DNA from: an uncultured Desulfovibrio sp.
GTDB lineage: Bacteria > Desulfobacterota > Desulfovibrionia > Desulfovibrionales > Desulfovibrionaceae
Reading direction: 5' to 3'
Length of the DNA stretch: 10,373 bases
NCBI GenBank assembly: GCA_947177645.1
Contig: CAMWVJ010000014.1
Coordinates: 1-10,373, forward strand
Shown: one piece after another, positions 1 to 6,737 of the stretch
How the letters are laid out: each line of letters starts with the position of its first letter
How positions within the stretch are numbered: position 1 is the stretch's first letter
Translations under genes and position numbers: made by a program
The notes under the pieces: generated by a model
Databases searched by the model: none
What the model saw: the letters and a program-made list of their open reading frames with translations, nothing else
What the model was told of the DNA's origin: nothing

Positions 1-1334
1 TCCACGCCTGCGGCCAGGGCGCCACGCAAAAGCCCGGCCAGCGGGGCCGCATCGCCCGTGAGGAGCGCTTGGGCGGCTGCGCGGGGCGTGGCGGCGTCGC
101 GGGTGAAATCCACAGGCCCGGCAAGGATGAGCGGCGCGAGCGCGGGCGGCAGGGCGTCGGCCTGAAGCGCCCAGCCGCCGTAGCGGTGGATCTCGCGCGC
201 GGCTTCGTCCAGCGCCTCGAGGCCCGGCGCCAGGGCGGCGCGCTCAAGGGGCGCCTCGCCCGCTCCCCCCTCTCCATTCGGCGCCACGTCAAGGCCCATC
301 AGGGCCTCGAACCTGAGGCCCGTGAGCGTCTGGCCCTCGAGGCCGGTCTGGCGGATGCTGGCCGCGGAAAAGATGCGCCGCGCCCGGCCCGTGGGATCCT
401 GCCAGTGGAGCACCGGCTCCCGCACATGGGGGCCGTGGCGGTAGACCCAGCGCCGCAGCTGGCCGTCCGCCCCGCGCACCTCGCCGGTGGCGGCCCAGCC
501 CGAGGGCGCGGCCCAGGAAAGGCGGTCGCGCAGGAGCGCGGGCGGGAGGAGGCCCCGCTCCGCAAGGCGCGCCCTCCCTGCGGCGTCCAGCGGCCGGCAG
601 TCCCACTCGCCGCGGGCTTCGGGCAAATCGCCCCAGGCCTCGCGCGGCACGGAAATCATGGCATAGGTGCCGGCGAAACGCGGCACCTGCCGGGCCTGGA
701 GGATGAAATCCGGGCCGAGGCCCGTGGCTGCCGGGATGAGTTCCCCGCCGAGCTGGACGCCCGCTTCCTCGGCCATGGCGGCGAGGCGGCCAAAGTCCTC
801 GGCACTCCCCCACGCCGGGTCGGGCGTGAGCGAGGCCGGGGCGCCCGGGCGCCGGCTGTCGGCAGTGCCGCCACCGTCCGGGCTTTCCGCGGTCCAGATG
901 TCGGCCCGCTCGCCCACGGGCGCGAGGAAGAGTCCTTCCAGGCCAAGGGCGGGCAGTTTCTCGGGCAGGCGCGCGGCGCCGAGGGCGGCGAAGAGCGGCC
1001 GCGGCGCGGCGAGGGAGCGGGCGTCCAGCGAGAGCCAGTTGGGCGCGGCGCGCAGAAGCACGGGCACGCGCACGGCCTCGCCGCTGTTGTGCCAGAGGCG
1101 TTCGGTGCCCGAGACCTGGGCGGCCAGCTCCGGGGCGTGGCCGAGCATGGATTGCCGCTCCAGCCATTGCAGGTAGCCGGGGTCGGCGCGGGGAAGGCCG
1201 CTCGCCACGGGCGGCGCCGCGTGCGGGGCGCGGCGGGCGCAGCCGCCGGCAAGCAGGATGAGGCACGCGCCCACAAGCGCGCAGAAGAGGAGGGAACGGA
1301 AAAGGGCGGCCGGCGCGGGACGCCCAGGGAACAC
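1..1334 (-). CDS. Lipoprotein with degenerate GH13-like region (3' end outside window)
   Basis: This open frame starts at GTG 1334, 2 bases after the mazG stop, with GGAGG seven bases upstream, and stays open for 444 codons to the window edge. Residues 11-32 form a hydrophobic signal ending in LLAGGC, so Cys32 is the probable lipidation site and the protein would be membrane-anchored. Residues about 55-250 and 295-350 follow the order of a GH13 trehalose synthase/alpha-amylase barrel. DFGRLAAMAEEAG (180-192) and ELIPAA (198-203) sit where family members have DFRRLV..AH..G and DLVPNH, and GLRFEAL (339-345) where they have GFRLDA. The Asn-His pair is absent and the nucleophile Asp is replaced by Glu343. 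This is my reading by eye: family knowledge plus inference. Function is unknown; a non-catalytic or altered glycan-binding role is possible. Close linkage to mazG suggests co-translation. Confidence 0.75.
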   Translation of the reverse strand, partial: MFPGRPAPAALFRSLLFCALVGACLILLAGGCARRAPHAAPPVASGLPRADPGYLQWLERQSMLGHAPELAAQVSGTERLWHNSGEAVRVPVLLRAAPNWLSLDARSLAAPRPLFAALGAARLPEKLPALGLEGLFLAPVGERADIWTAESPDGGGTADSRRPGAPASLTPDPAWGSAEDFGRLAAMAEEAGVQLGGELIPAATGLGPDFILQARQVPRFAGTYAMISVPREAWGDLPEARGEWDCRPLDAAGRARLAERGLLPPALLRDRLSWAAPSGWAATGEVRGADGQLRRWVYRHGPHVREPVLHWQDPTGRARRIFSAASIRQTGLEGQTLTGLRFEALMGLDVAPNGEGGAGEAPLERAALAPGLEALDEAAREIHRYGGWALQADALPPALAPLILAGPVDFTRDAATPRAAAQALLTGDAAPLAGLLRGALAAGV

Positions 1335-1336
1335 GG

Positions 1337-2182
1337 CTAGGCCTCCGCCCCGGGCGTGCCGGCGGTCTCGCCACCTCCGGCGGGGGCGCCTTCCTCCGCC
1401 TTGGCCTCGTTCCAGAGTTCGTCCTTTTCGTCCAGCGAAAGGGCCGCGAAGTCGAGGCCGCGCTCGCGCGCCAGCTCCTCCATGCGGGCGAAGCGCCGGA
1501 GGAAGCGGTTGTCGGCGGCGTCGAGGGCGTCATTGGCCGTGAGGGCCTTGCGCCGCCCGAGCTCCACAATGGAGAAGATGAGGTCGCCGAGCTCGTGCTT
1601 CTGCGCCGCCAGGTCGTCGCCGGCGGCAACATCGAGCCATTCGAGCCATTCGGCCTCCACCTGCTGCTCCACCTCCTCGTCGGTGGGCCAGGTGAAGCCC
1701 ACGCGCGCGGCCTTGGAGTGGATGCGGTAGGCCTTGGTGAGCGGCGGCAGGCTGGCGGGCAGGCTTGCGAACAGGCCCTGCGGCGCGCCCGCGGCCTCGT
1801 GCTCGGCGCGCTTGATGGCCTCCCAGCGGGCGAGCTGGGCGTCGAGGTCGGGGAAGGTCTCGCCGGCGAAGACATGCGGGTGCCGGCGCACCATCTTGGC
1901 GCGGTTCTCGGTGAGCGCGTCGGCGAGGGTGAATTCCCCGCGCTTTTCGTACATGCCGGCCACGAAGAGCAGGAGGAAGGCCACATCGCCCAGCTCCTCG
2001 CGCACGGCGGCCGCGTCGCCCGCGCGCAGCGCCGCCGCCAGTTCGTGACTTTCTTCAATAAGATATTCGGCCATGCTCTCCGGGGTCTGCGCCCTGTCCC
2101 AGGGGCAGCCGTCCGGCGCGGTGAGCCGGGCGATTACTTCACTGAGGGCGGCAAGGGCGCACGAGCTGCGGTCATCTTTCAT
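1337..2182 (-). CDS. mazG: MazG nucleoside triphosphate pyrophosphohydrolase
   Basis: This is a 281-residue cytoplasmic enzyme expected to hydrolyse (d)NTPs to the monophosphate and pyrophosphate, a house-cleaning activity. The start is ATG 2182, preceded by AGGGAGG at a good distance. Longer in-frame upstream reading would run into cvpA and lacks MazG sequence. Two MazG domains are visible. The first has CPWDRAQTPESM (26-37) and the metal-binding pattern EESHE (43-47) with EELGD (62-66). The second has EAEW (176-179) and HELGD (196-200). Length is close to the roughly 263-residue E. coli protein. The usual His of the CPWDxxQTH motif is Pro here. The C-terminal 20 residues are Ala/Gly/Glu-rich and probably disordered. 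It lies 20 bases downstream of cvpA in the same operon and overlaps the ribosome-binding site of the following lipoprotein gene. Confidence 0.95.
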   Translation of the reverse strand: MKDDRSSCALAALSEVIARLTAPDGCPWDRAQTPESMAEYLIEESHELAAALRAGDAAAVREELGDVAFLLLFVAGMYEKRGEFTLADALTENRAKMVRRHPHVFAGETFPDLDAQLARWEAIKRAEHEAAGAPQGLFASLPASLPPLTKAYRIHSKAARVGFTWPTDEEVEQQVEAEWLEWLDVAAGDDLAAQKHELGDLIFSIVELGRRKALTANDALDAADNRFLRRFARMEELARERGLDFAALSLDEKDELWNEAKAEEGAPAGGGETAGTPGAEA

Positions 2183-2202
2183 GAGATCCCTCCCTGGCCG
2201 TG

Positions 2203-2691
2203 TCAGAGGCCGAGCTTTGCCGCGATGTCCGGCGGCAGCCATTCCCGAAGCTGCCCCACCAGGGCGTGAAAATAGGGCATGACGCGCGAATCGCGCATGA
2301 AGGCGTCGTTCTGGAACAGCTTTTCCGCCACGATGAGCACGAGCGCCCAGATGAGCACGCCCTTGGCCAGCCCGAAAACACCGCCGGCCAGCCTGTCCGC
2401 CCAGGAGGCGAAGGAAAAGGCCACCAGCTTCTTCACGAGCCGCGCCGCCAGGCCCACGCCGAGCATGATGCCCGCGAACACGAGGCCCCAGGCCGCGAAC
2501 GTGCGCCAGCCCTCGCCGGAAATGAAGGTCAGGTGCGGCGACACAAGCCCGTGAAAGGCCCGGGCGCCCCAGAAGCCGCCCAACAGCGAGACCACGCCCG
2601 CCACCTCGCCCACCAGGCCCACGCGCGCGCCGCGCAGGGTGAAAAAGACAAGGGTGAGGATGATGACGAGATCGAAGATGTCCTGTCCCAT
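2203..2691 (-). CDS. cvpA: CvpA family inner-membrane protein
   Basis: This is a 162-residue protein starting at ATG 2691, with GGAGG seven bases upstream. Four hydrophobic segments are visible at about residues 4-20, 26-42, 64-85 and 102-122, as in the CvpA (colicin V production) family. The conserved family feature D-R-x-x-G-x-x-F-G-x-x-K-G appears at 99-111. Members are inner-membrane proteins linked to colicin V export, envelope homeostasis and, in some species, purine-related phenotypes. The precise biochemical role is not settled and cannot be read here. It is the first gene of the leftward cvpA-mazG-lipoprotein unit, with its own promoter at 2719-2747 and a short leader. The purD-purE pair lies nearby on the other strand, which may only reflect local gene order. 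Confidence 0.9.
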   Translation of the reverse strand: MGQDIFDLVIILTLVFFTLRGARVGLVGEVAGVVSLLGGFWGARAFHGLVSPHLTFISGEGWRTFAAWGLVFAGIMLGVGLAARLVKKLVAFSFASWADRLAGGVFGLAKGVLIWALVLIVAEKLFQNDAFMRDSRVMPYFHALVGQLREWLPPDIAAKLGL

Positions 2692-2718
2692 AGGCCGGCC
2701 TCCGCGCCCAGCGCCGCG

Positions 2719-2747
2719 ACCATAGCAGAAGGCCGGCCCGGAGACAA
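2719..2747 (-). promoter_or_regulatory. Sigma70-type promoter of the cvpA-mazG operon
   Basis: On the minus strand TTGTCT (2747-2742) and TATGGT (2724-2719) are separated by exactly 17 bases, matching four of six consensus positions each. The predicted transcript would start near 2712, leaving a leader of about 20 bases before the cvpA ATG. This is a sequence match only. Confidence 0.55.
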
Positions 2748-2821
2748 TGGCGCCCCGCACCGGGGAGGCGGCCAGCCATCCGGGCGGGCAGCGCCCCGCA
2801 AGCCGCGCACGCGCCTCACGG

Positions 2822-2850
2822 TTGCGCCACGGGCCGGGAACGGCTATAGT
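2822..2850 (+). promoter_or_regulatory. Sigma70-type promoter of the FG-GAP protein/purD/purE unit
   Basis: TTGCGC (2822-2827) and TATAGT (2845-2850) are spaced by exactly 17 bases. The -10 matches five of six consensus positions and the -35 matches the TTG core. A start near 2857 would give a leader of about 37 bases ending in the AAGGAG ribosome-binding site at 2881-2886. It diverges from the cvpA promoter, with about 75 bases between the two -35 boxes. Confidence 0.55.
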
Positions 2851-2893
2851 GCGCCCGGCGCGACCTCGCGCCCAAAACCCAAGGAGTCCCGGG

Positions 2894-4600
2894 ATGAAAC
2901 CTGCCCCGCGCCTTTTGCTCGCGCTTTCGCTCGCCATGGCCGTCCTCTGCCTGGGGGCAATCGCGCATGCCGCCCAGCCCTCGCAAAAATCCTTTGTCAT
3001 CGCGCCCTTCACGGTCAACGCGCCGCAAAGCTACAGCTATCTCGCCAAGGCCGTGCCCGGCACCATCCAGGGCAAGCTCAACCGGCCTGGCGTGCTCGAG
3101 GGCAAGAGCCTTCAGGGCAAGGCCCTTTCCGCGGCCGAGGCGCGCAAGGCGCTCGCCTCTTCCGGCGCGGATTACGCCGTCTTCGGCACGGTCAACGTCA
3201 TGGGCAATGACTGCGCCATCGAGGTCAACTGCGTGGACAAGGCCGGCAAGACCTGGAGCCGCACGGTGGAGGCCCCGGTGAGCGGGCTCACCGGCGCCGT
3301 GCAGAACGTGAGCTCCGCGCTCGGCTCCGAGGTGATGGGCGTGACCGTGGCCGCCAAGCCGGCCTTCATGACGCGCCAGCCCGGCCAGACCGCGCCCGCG
3401 GGCGCCCGCGCGGCCGGCGGCGAGATCATCGTCAACGAGACCGGCCAGCAGCAGACCTACCTCAACCCCCAGTTCCGCTACCAGGGCGCCGGCGCCGCGG
3501 ACGGCTCGCGCCTGCGCAGCCAGCGCATCAAGGAAAACATGGTGGACATGGCCGTGGCCGACTTCAACGGCGACGGCAAGAACGAGATCGCCTTTCTGGG
3601 CGACCACAATCTCACCATCTACCTCTGGGAAGAAGGAGGCCGGCTCAAGCAGCTCGGCACCACAACGGTCTCTGCCTCCAACCTGAATTTCTCCATGCGC
3701 GCCATGGACCTCAACCGCGACGGCGCCTCCGACCTCGTCATCGCCACCTTTGAGGAAGAAAGCAACCGGCCCTATTCCTACTTCTTCTCCTTCAAGGGCA
3801 ACAAGCTCACCCAGTGCGCCGAGCGCATCCCCTATTTCGCCAGCGTCCTGCGCACGCCGCCCAACTTCACGCCCACCCTGGTGGGCCAGGGCTATGACAG
3901 CATCAAGCTCTTCGCGCCCGGTGTGCACCTGCTCGTCAAGCAGGGCAACAAGTACGGCCTCGGCGCGCGCCTGAGCCTCCCCTCCGGGGCCACCGTGTTC
4001 AACGTGGCCTGGATACCGGCCGGCAAGGACAATTCCGGCGACATGCTCGCCATGCTCACCGACGACGAGCGCGTCAAGCTCTTCCAGGCCAACGGCTCAA
4101 CGCCGGTGCACACCACCATGGAGCGCTTCTCCGGCTCGGCCACGGGCATGGATTTTTACAAGACCATGCCCGGCCTCGGCATCGACAAGACAGGCCAGCT
4201 CCCGGGCAAGATCTATGCGCCCATGCGGATGATCTCGGCCGACATCGGCCGCACCGGCGAGCATGTGCTCATGCTCAACAAGCCCATTTCCACGGCCTCG
4301 CAGTTCTTTGACCGCTACCGCTTCTTCCCGCAGGGCGAGATCCACGCCCTTTACTGGGACGGCGTGGGCCTGGCCCTCAAGTGGAAGACCCGGCGCATCA
4401 AGGGCTCGGTGGCCGAAATCGACCTCGCCGACGTGACCAATGCCGGCATCATCGACCTCGTGGTCGGCGTCAACACCTCGCCCGAGCTCGGCATCGGCAG
4501 CCGGCAGTCCATGATCCTCGCCTATCCGCTCGACGTTTCGCAGATGGACCCCAACACGCCGGCGGACATGAGCGACTTTGAGGTCAACCCGAACCGCTAG
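2894..4600 (+). CDS. Exported FG-GAP/VCBS repeat protein with TolB-like N-terminal region
   Basis: The 568-residue protein starts at ATG 2894, seven bases after AAGGAG. The open frame continues 49 codons further up, but this start alone gives a signal peptide and a ribosome-binding site. Residues 1-26 are a Sec signal peptide ending AHA before AQP. Residues about 32-145 resemble the TolB-like N-terminal fold: KSFVIAPFTV, a helical stretch, then GADYAVFGTV at 91-100. FG-GAP/VCBS repeat signatures with calcium-loop-type residues follow: DFNGDGKNEIA (223-233), DLNRDGASDLV (272-282) and a degenerate DLADVTNAGIIDLVV (510-524). These repeats usually build a beta-propeller. The protein is therefore probably periplasmic or surface-exposed, with unknown ligand. 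No terminator separates it from purD, 43 bases downstream, so the genes may be co-transcribed. Family placement rests on motifs; function is not known. Confidence 0.88.
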   Translation: MKPAPRLLLALSLAMAVLCLGAIAHAAQPSQKSFVIAPFTVNAPQSYSYLAKAVPGTIQGKLNRPGVLEGKSLQGKALSAAEARKALASSGADYAVFGTVNVMGNDCAIEVNCVDKAGKTWSRTVEAPVSGLTGAVQNVSSALGSEVMGVTVAAKPAFMTRQPGQTAPAGARAAGGEIIVNETGQQQTYLNPQFRYQGAGAADGSRLRSQRIKENMVDMAVADFNGDGKNEIAFLGDHNLTIYLWEEGGRLKQLGTTTVSASNLNFSMRAMDLNRDGASDLVIATFEEESNRPYSYFFSFKGNKLTQCAERIPYFASVLRTPPNFTPTLVGQGYDSIKLFAPGVHLLVKQGNKYGLGARLSLPSGATVFNVAWIPAGKDNSGDMLAMLTDDERVKLFQANGSTPVHTTMERFSGSATGMDFYKTMPGLGIDKTGQLPGKIYAPMRMISADIGRTGEHVLMLNKPISTASQFFDRYRFFPQGEIHALYWDGVGLALKWKTRRIKGSVAEIDLADVTNAGIIDLVVGVNTSPELGIGSRQSMILAYPLDVSQMDPNTPADMSDFEVNPNR

Positions 4601-4643
4601 GGCGAACCGTCAGATTGGACAGGCAGGGACGCAAGGAGGCAGC

Positions 4644-5927
4644 GTGCGTATTCTCGTCATCGGGTCAGGAGGCCGCGAGCACGCGCTCGCCTGGAAGCTC
4701 GGCCAGGCGGCCGATGCCGTCTTCGTGGCGCCGGGCAACGGCGGCACCGAGGGGGGCAAGGTGCGCAACGTCGCCCTCGCCGTGGACGACCTCGACGGCA
4801 TCGTGGACTTCTGCCGGCGCGAGCATATCGACCTCGTGGTGCCCGGGCCGGAGCTGCCGCTCACGCTCGGCATCACCGACAAGCTCACGGAGGCCGGCAT
4901 CCCCTGCTTCGGGCCGGACGCCTATTGCGCGCAGATGGAAGGCAGCAAGAGCTTCGCCAAGGAGGTCATGGCCGCGGCCGGCGTGCCCACGGCGGCCTGC
5001 GCGGTGTTCACCGACGCCGAAGCCGCGCGCGGGCATATCCGCAAGAGCAGGAAGCCGCCGGTCATCAAGGCCGACGGCCTCGCCGCGGGCAAGGGCGTGG
5101 TGGTGGCGCGCACGATGGAAGAAGCCCTTGAGGCGGTGGATTCCATGCTCAAGGACAAGGCCTTCGGCGCCGCGGGCGCGCGCGTCCTCCTCGAGGAGCG
5201 GCTGGACGGCGAGGAGGTCTCCCTGCTTTGCCTCTGCGACGGCGAGCGCGCGGTGCCGCTGCCCTCGGCGCAGGACCACAAGGCCGCGTGGGACAATGAT
5301 GAAGGCCCCAATACCGGCGGCATGGGCGCCTACAGCCCCGCCCCGGTGCTCCCGGACGAGAAGCTGGAGGAGCTGGCCGACATCGCCGTGCGCCCGGTGC
5401 TTCGCGAACTCGCGCGGCGCGGGCATCCCTTCCGCGGCGTGCTCTACGCGGGCCTGATGATGACCCCCGACGGCCCCAAGGTGCTGGAATACAATGTCCG
5501 CTTTGGCGACCCGGAGTGCCAGCCCCTGCTCATGCGCCTTGAGGGCGACCTGGCTGCGCTCATGCTGGACTGCGTGGCGGGGAAGCTCGACCCCGGTGCC
5601 CATTCGTGGAGCGACAAGACCGCGCTCGGCGTGGTGCTCGTCGCCAAAGGCTATCCCGGGAGCTATGACAAGGGCATGAGCATCGAAGGGCTTTCCGAGG
5701 CCGATGCGTTGCCCGGGGTCAAGGTCTTCCACAGCGGCACGCGCACGGAGGGCGGCAAGACGGTCTCAGCCGGGGGGCGGGTGCTCTGCGTGACCGCGCT
5801 CGGCGACGACCTTGCCGACGCGCAGGCCAAGGCTTATGCGGCGCTGGAGAAGATCTCCATGCCCCAGAGTTTTTACCGCCGCGACATCGGCGCCAAGGGC
5901 CTCCGGCGCCTCGCCGCGAAGAACTGA
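4644..5927 (+). CDS. purD: Phosphoribosylamine--glycine ligase (GAR synthetase)
   Basis: PurD catalyses the second step of de novo purine synthesis: phosphoribosylamine + glycine + ATP to GAR + ADP + Pi, in the cytoplasm. I chose the GTG start at 4644, which has AAGGAGG four bases upstream and begins directly with the family N-terminus RILVIGSGGREHA. The ATG at 4578 lies inside the preceding gene and would add 22 unrelated residues. The product is 427 residues, the normal PurD length. Visible landmarks are the N-terminal nucleotide-like fold (GSGGREHA, 7-14), the ATP-grasp region KADGLAAGKGVVVA (142-155), QDHKAAWDNDEGPNTGGMGAY (first residue Q210), and the signature RFGDPECQ at 286-293. It sits 43 bases after the FG-GAP gene and 29 bases before purE, consistent with one operon. 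Confidence 0.97.
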   Translation: MRILVIGSGGREHALAWKLGQAADAVFVAPGNGGTEGGKVRNVALAVDDLDGIVDFCRREHIDLVVPGPELPLTLGITDKLTEAGIPCFGPDAYCAQMEGSKSFAKEVMAAAGVPTAACAVFTDAEAARGHIRKSRKPPVIKADGLAAGKGVVVARTMEEALEAVDSMLKDKAFGAAGARVLLEERLDGEEVSLLCLCDGERAVPLPSAQDHKAAWDNDEGPNTGGMGAYSPAPVLPDEKLEELADIAVRPVLRELARRGHPFRGVLYAGLMMTPDGPKVLEYNVRFGDPECQPLLMRLEGDLAALMLDCVAGKLDPGAHSWSDKTALGVVLVAKGYPGSYDKGMSIEGLSEADALPGVKVFHSGTRTEGGKTVSAGGRVLCVTALGDDLADAQAKAYAALEKISMPQSFYRRDIGAKGLRRLAAKN

Positions 5928-5956
5928 AACGCCGGAAAACACGGGAGGGAGCGCCC

Positions 5957-6460
5957 ATGGCGCATGTGGTCATCCTCATGGGCTCGCAGTCGGACGAGTC
6001 CACCATCGCGCCCTGCGCGGACGTGCTGCGCGAGCTCGGCGTGCCCTTCGTGCTCACCGTGAGCTCGGCGCACCGCACGCCCGAGCGCACCGAGGCCATC
6101 GTGGCCAGTGAGGAAGCGGCCGGCGCGGCCGTCTTCATCTGCGCGGCGGGCATGGCCGCGCATCTCGCCGGGGCCGTGGCCGCGCGCACCCTGAAGCCGG
6201 TCATCGGCATCCCGGTGAGCGGGTCTTCGCTCGGCGGCATGGACGCCCTGCTCTCCACCGTGCAGATGCCCCCGGGCTTTCCCGTGGCGACCGTGGCCCT
6301 CGACAAGGCCGGCGCGCGCAACGCCGCGTGGCTCGCCGCACAGATCCTCGCACTCACGGACGTGGCCCTGGCCGAGCGCCTTGCGCTGGCCCGCCGGAAG
6401 ATGCGCGAGGCCGTGACAAAAGCCGGGGACGAGCTGCGCCGCAAGTACGCGGGGGGCTAA
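5957..6460 (+). CDS. purE: N5-carboxyaminoimidazole ribonucleotide mutase, class I PurE
   Basis: PurE acts later in the same purine pathway. Class I enzymes convert N5-CAIR, made by PurK, to CAIR. The 167-residue protein starts at ATG 5957 behind GGGAGGGA. Class I landmarks are present: MGSQSDESTI (8-17), SSAHRTPE with the catalytic-type His at residue 39, AGMAAHLAG (64-72) and GMDALLSTVQMP (94-105). The AAHL block argues for class I, which needs PurK, rather than class II. No purK lies in this window. It is the last gene of the plus-strand unit and the last clearly chromosomal gene before the mobile element. The coding sequence is complete, so the insertion has not damaged it. Confidence 0.96.
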   Translation: MAHVVILMGSQSDESTIAPCADVLRELGVPFVLTVSSAHRTPERTEAIVASEEAAGAAVFICAAGMAAHLAGAVAARTLKPVIGIPVSGSSLGGMDALLSTVQMPPGFPVATVALDKAGARNAAWLAAQILALTDVALAERLALARRKMREAVTKAGDELRRKYAGG

Positions 6461-6503
6461 CCCCGGCCCTTTTGTCCATACGTTTGGTTCTACGGTTGAC
6501 GGG

Positions 6504-6539
6504 CCTTCCGCCTTCCGTCTGGAGCGAAGCGGAAGACGG
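6504..6539. other. Hairpin-forming tandem repeat, possible tRNA-distal processing or termination element
   Basis: A perfect tandem duplication of CCTTCCG occupies 6504-6517. CTTCCGC (6505-6511) can pair with GCGGAAG (6529-6535), or alternatively CCGTCT (6515-6520) with AGACGG (6534-6539). There is no T-run on either strand, so it is not a classical terminator. It lies five bases from the putative tRNA 3' end at 6544, on the chromosomal side, and may be what originally followed that tRNA. Confidence 0.35.
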
Positions 6540-6543
6540 GGGC

Positions 6544-6556
6544 TGGTGCCGGAAGA
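6544..6556 (-). other. Putative attL core: 3' end of a tRNA (probably tRNA-Leu) including CCA
   Basis: On the minus strand these 13 bases read TCTTCCGGCACCA. This has the form of a tRNA 3' end: a 7-base acceptor strand TTCCGGC, discriminator A, then CCA. No tRNA body follows at higher coordinates; instead AT-rich DNA begins, then the integrase gene. That is the expected left junction when an element inserts in the 3' end of a tRNA gene and duplicates it. The tRNA-Leu identity is a guess from the GCCGGAA-type acceptor. The intact tRNA should lie at the element's other end. Confidence 0.5.
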
Positions 6557-6599
6557 ATCCTAAAAAATGAAACTAGCAAAACCGAGGGGCGTTATAACC

Positions 6600-6671
6600 A
6601 CTTGGAAAAACACTATTTATTTTTTGCCATTCGGAAAAGCCTAGAAAACTTCTTGAATTCCTTTTCCAAGT
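6600..6671. repeat. Three copies of an 11-base motif, possible integrase arm-type sites
   Basis: ACTTGGAAAAA (6600-6610, plus), ATTCGGAAAAG (6629-6639, plus) and ACTTGGAAAAG (6661-6671, minus) share the pattern A-Y-T-Y-GGAAAA-R. The first and third make a 10-base perfect inverted repeat, ACTTGGAAAA/TTTTCCAAGT. They lie between the putative attL core and the integrase start, where lambda-type integrases often have arm-binding sites. Apart from these copies I see no gene in 6461-6737. Confidence 0.45.
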
Positions 6672-6737
6672 TGGCGTAAATCAAGGCTTACCAGACTCTC
6701 CAGGAGTCAGCAAGAAAAATATTTTTTTGGAGCTCGA

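Noticed and set aside
69..2058. Long open frames such as plus 69-1340 and minus 289-2058
   Set aside because: They are Arg/Ala/Pro-rich shadow frames caused by high GC. The real coding frames here are mazG and the minus-strand lipoprotein that begins at GTG 1334.
2816..3928. A 370-codon minus-strand frame opposite the FG-GAP gene
   Set aside because: It has low-complexity His/Ala/Gly/Arg-rich sequence and is antisense to a clear exported protein with signal peptide and repeat motifs.
4578..4643. ATG 4578 as the purD start
   Set aside because: It lies inside the preceding gene and adds 22 residues unlike PurD. GTG 4644 has a strong ribosome-binding site and begins at the conserved N-terminus.
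6452..6474. Terminator after purE
   Set aside because: GGGG/CCCC around CTAA gives only a 4-bp stem overlapping the stop codon, and the short T-run is separated from it by GGCCC. Too weak to call.
6540..6640. A complete tRNA gene at the insertion site
   Set aside because: Only the acceptor end with CCA is recognisable. The sequence beyond has no T-loop, anticodon arm or D arm.
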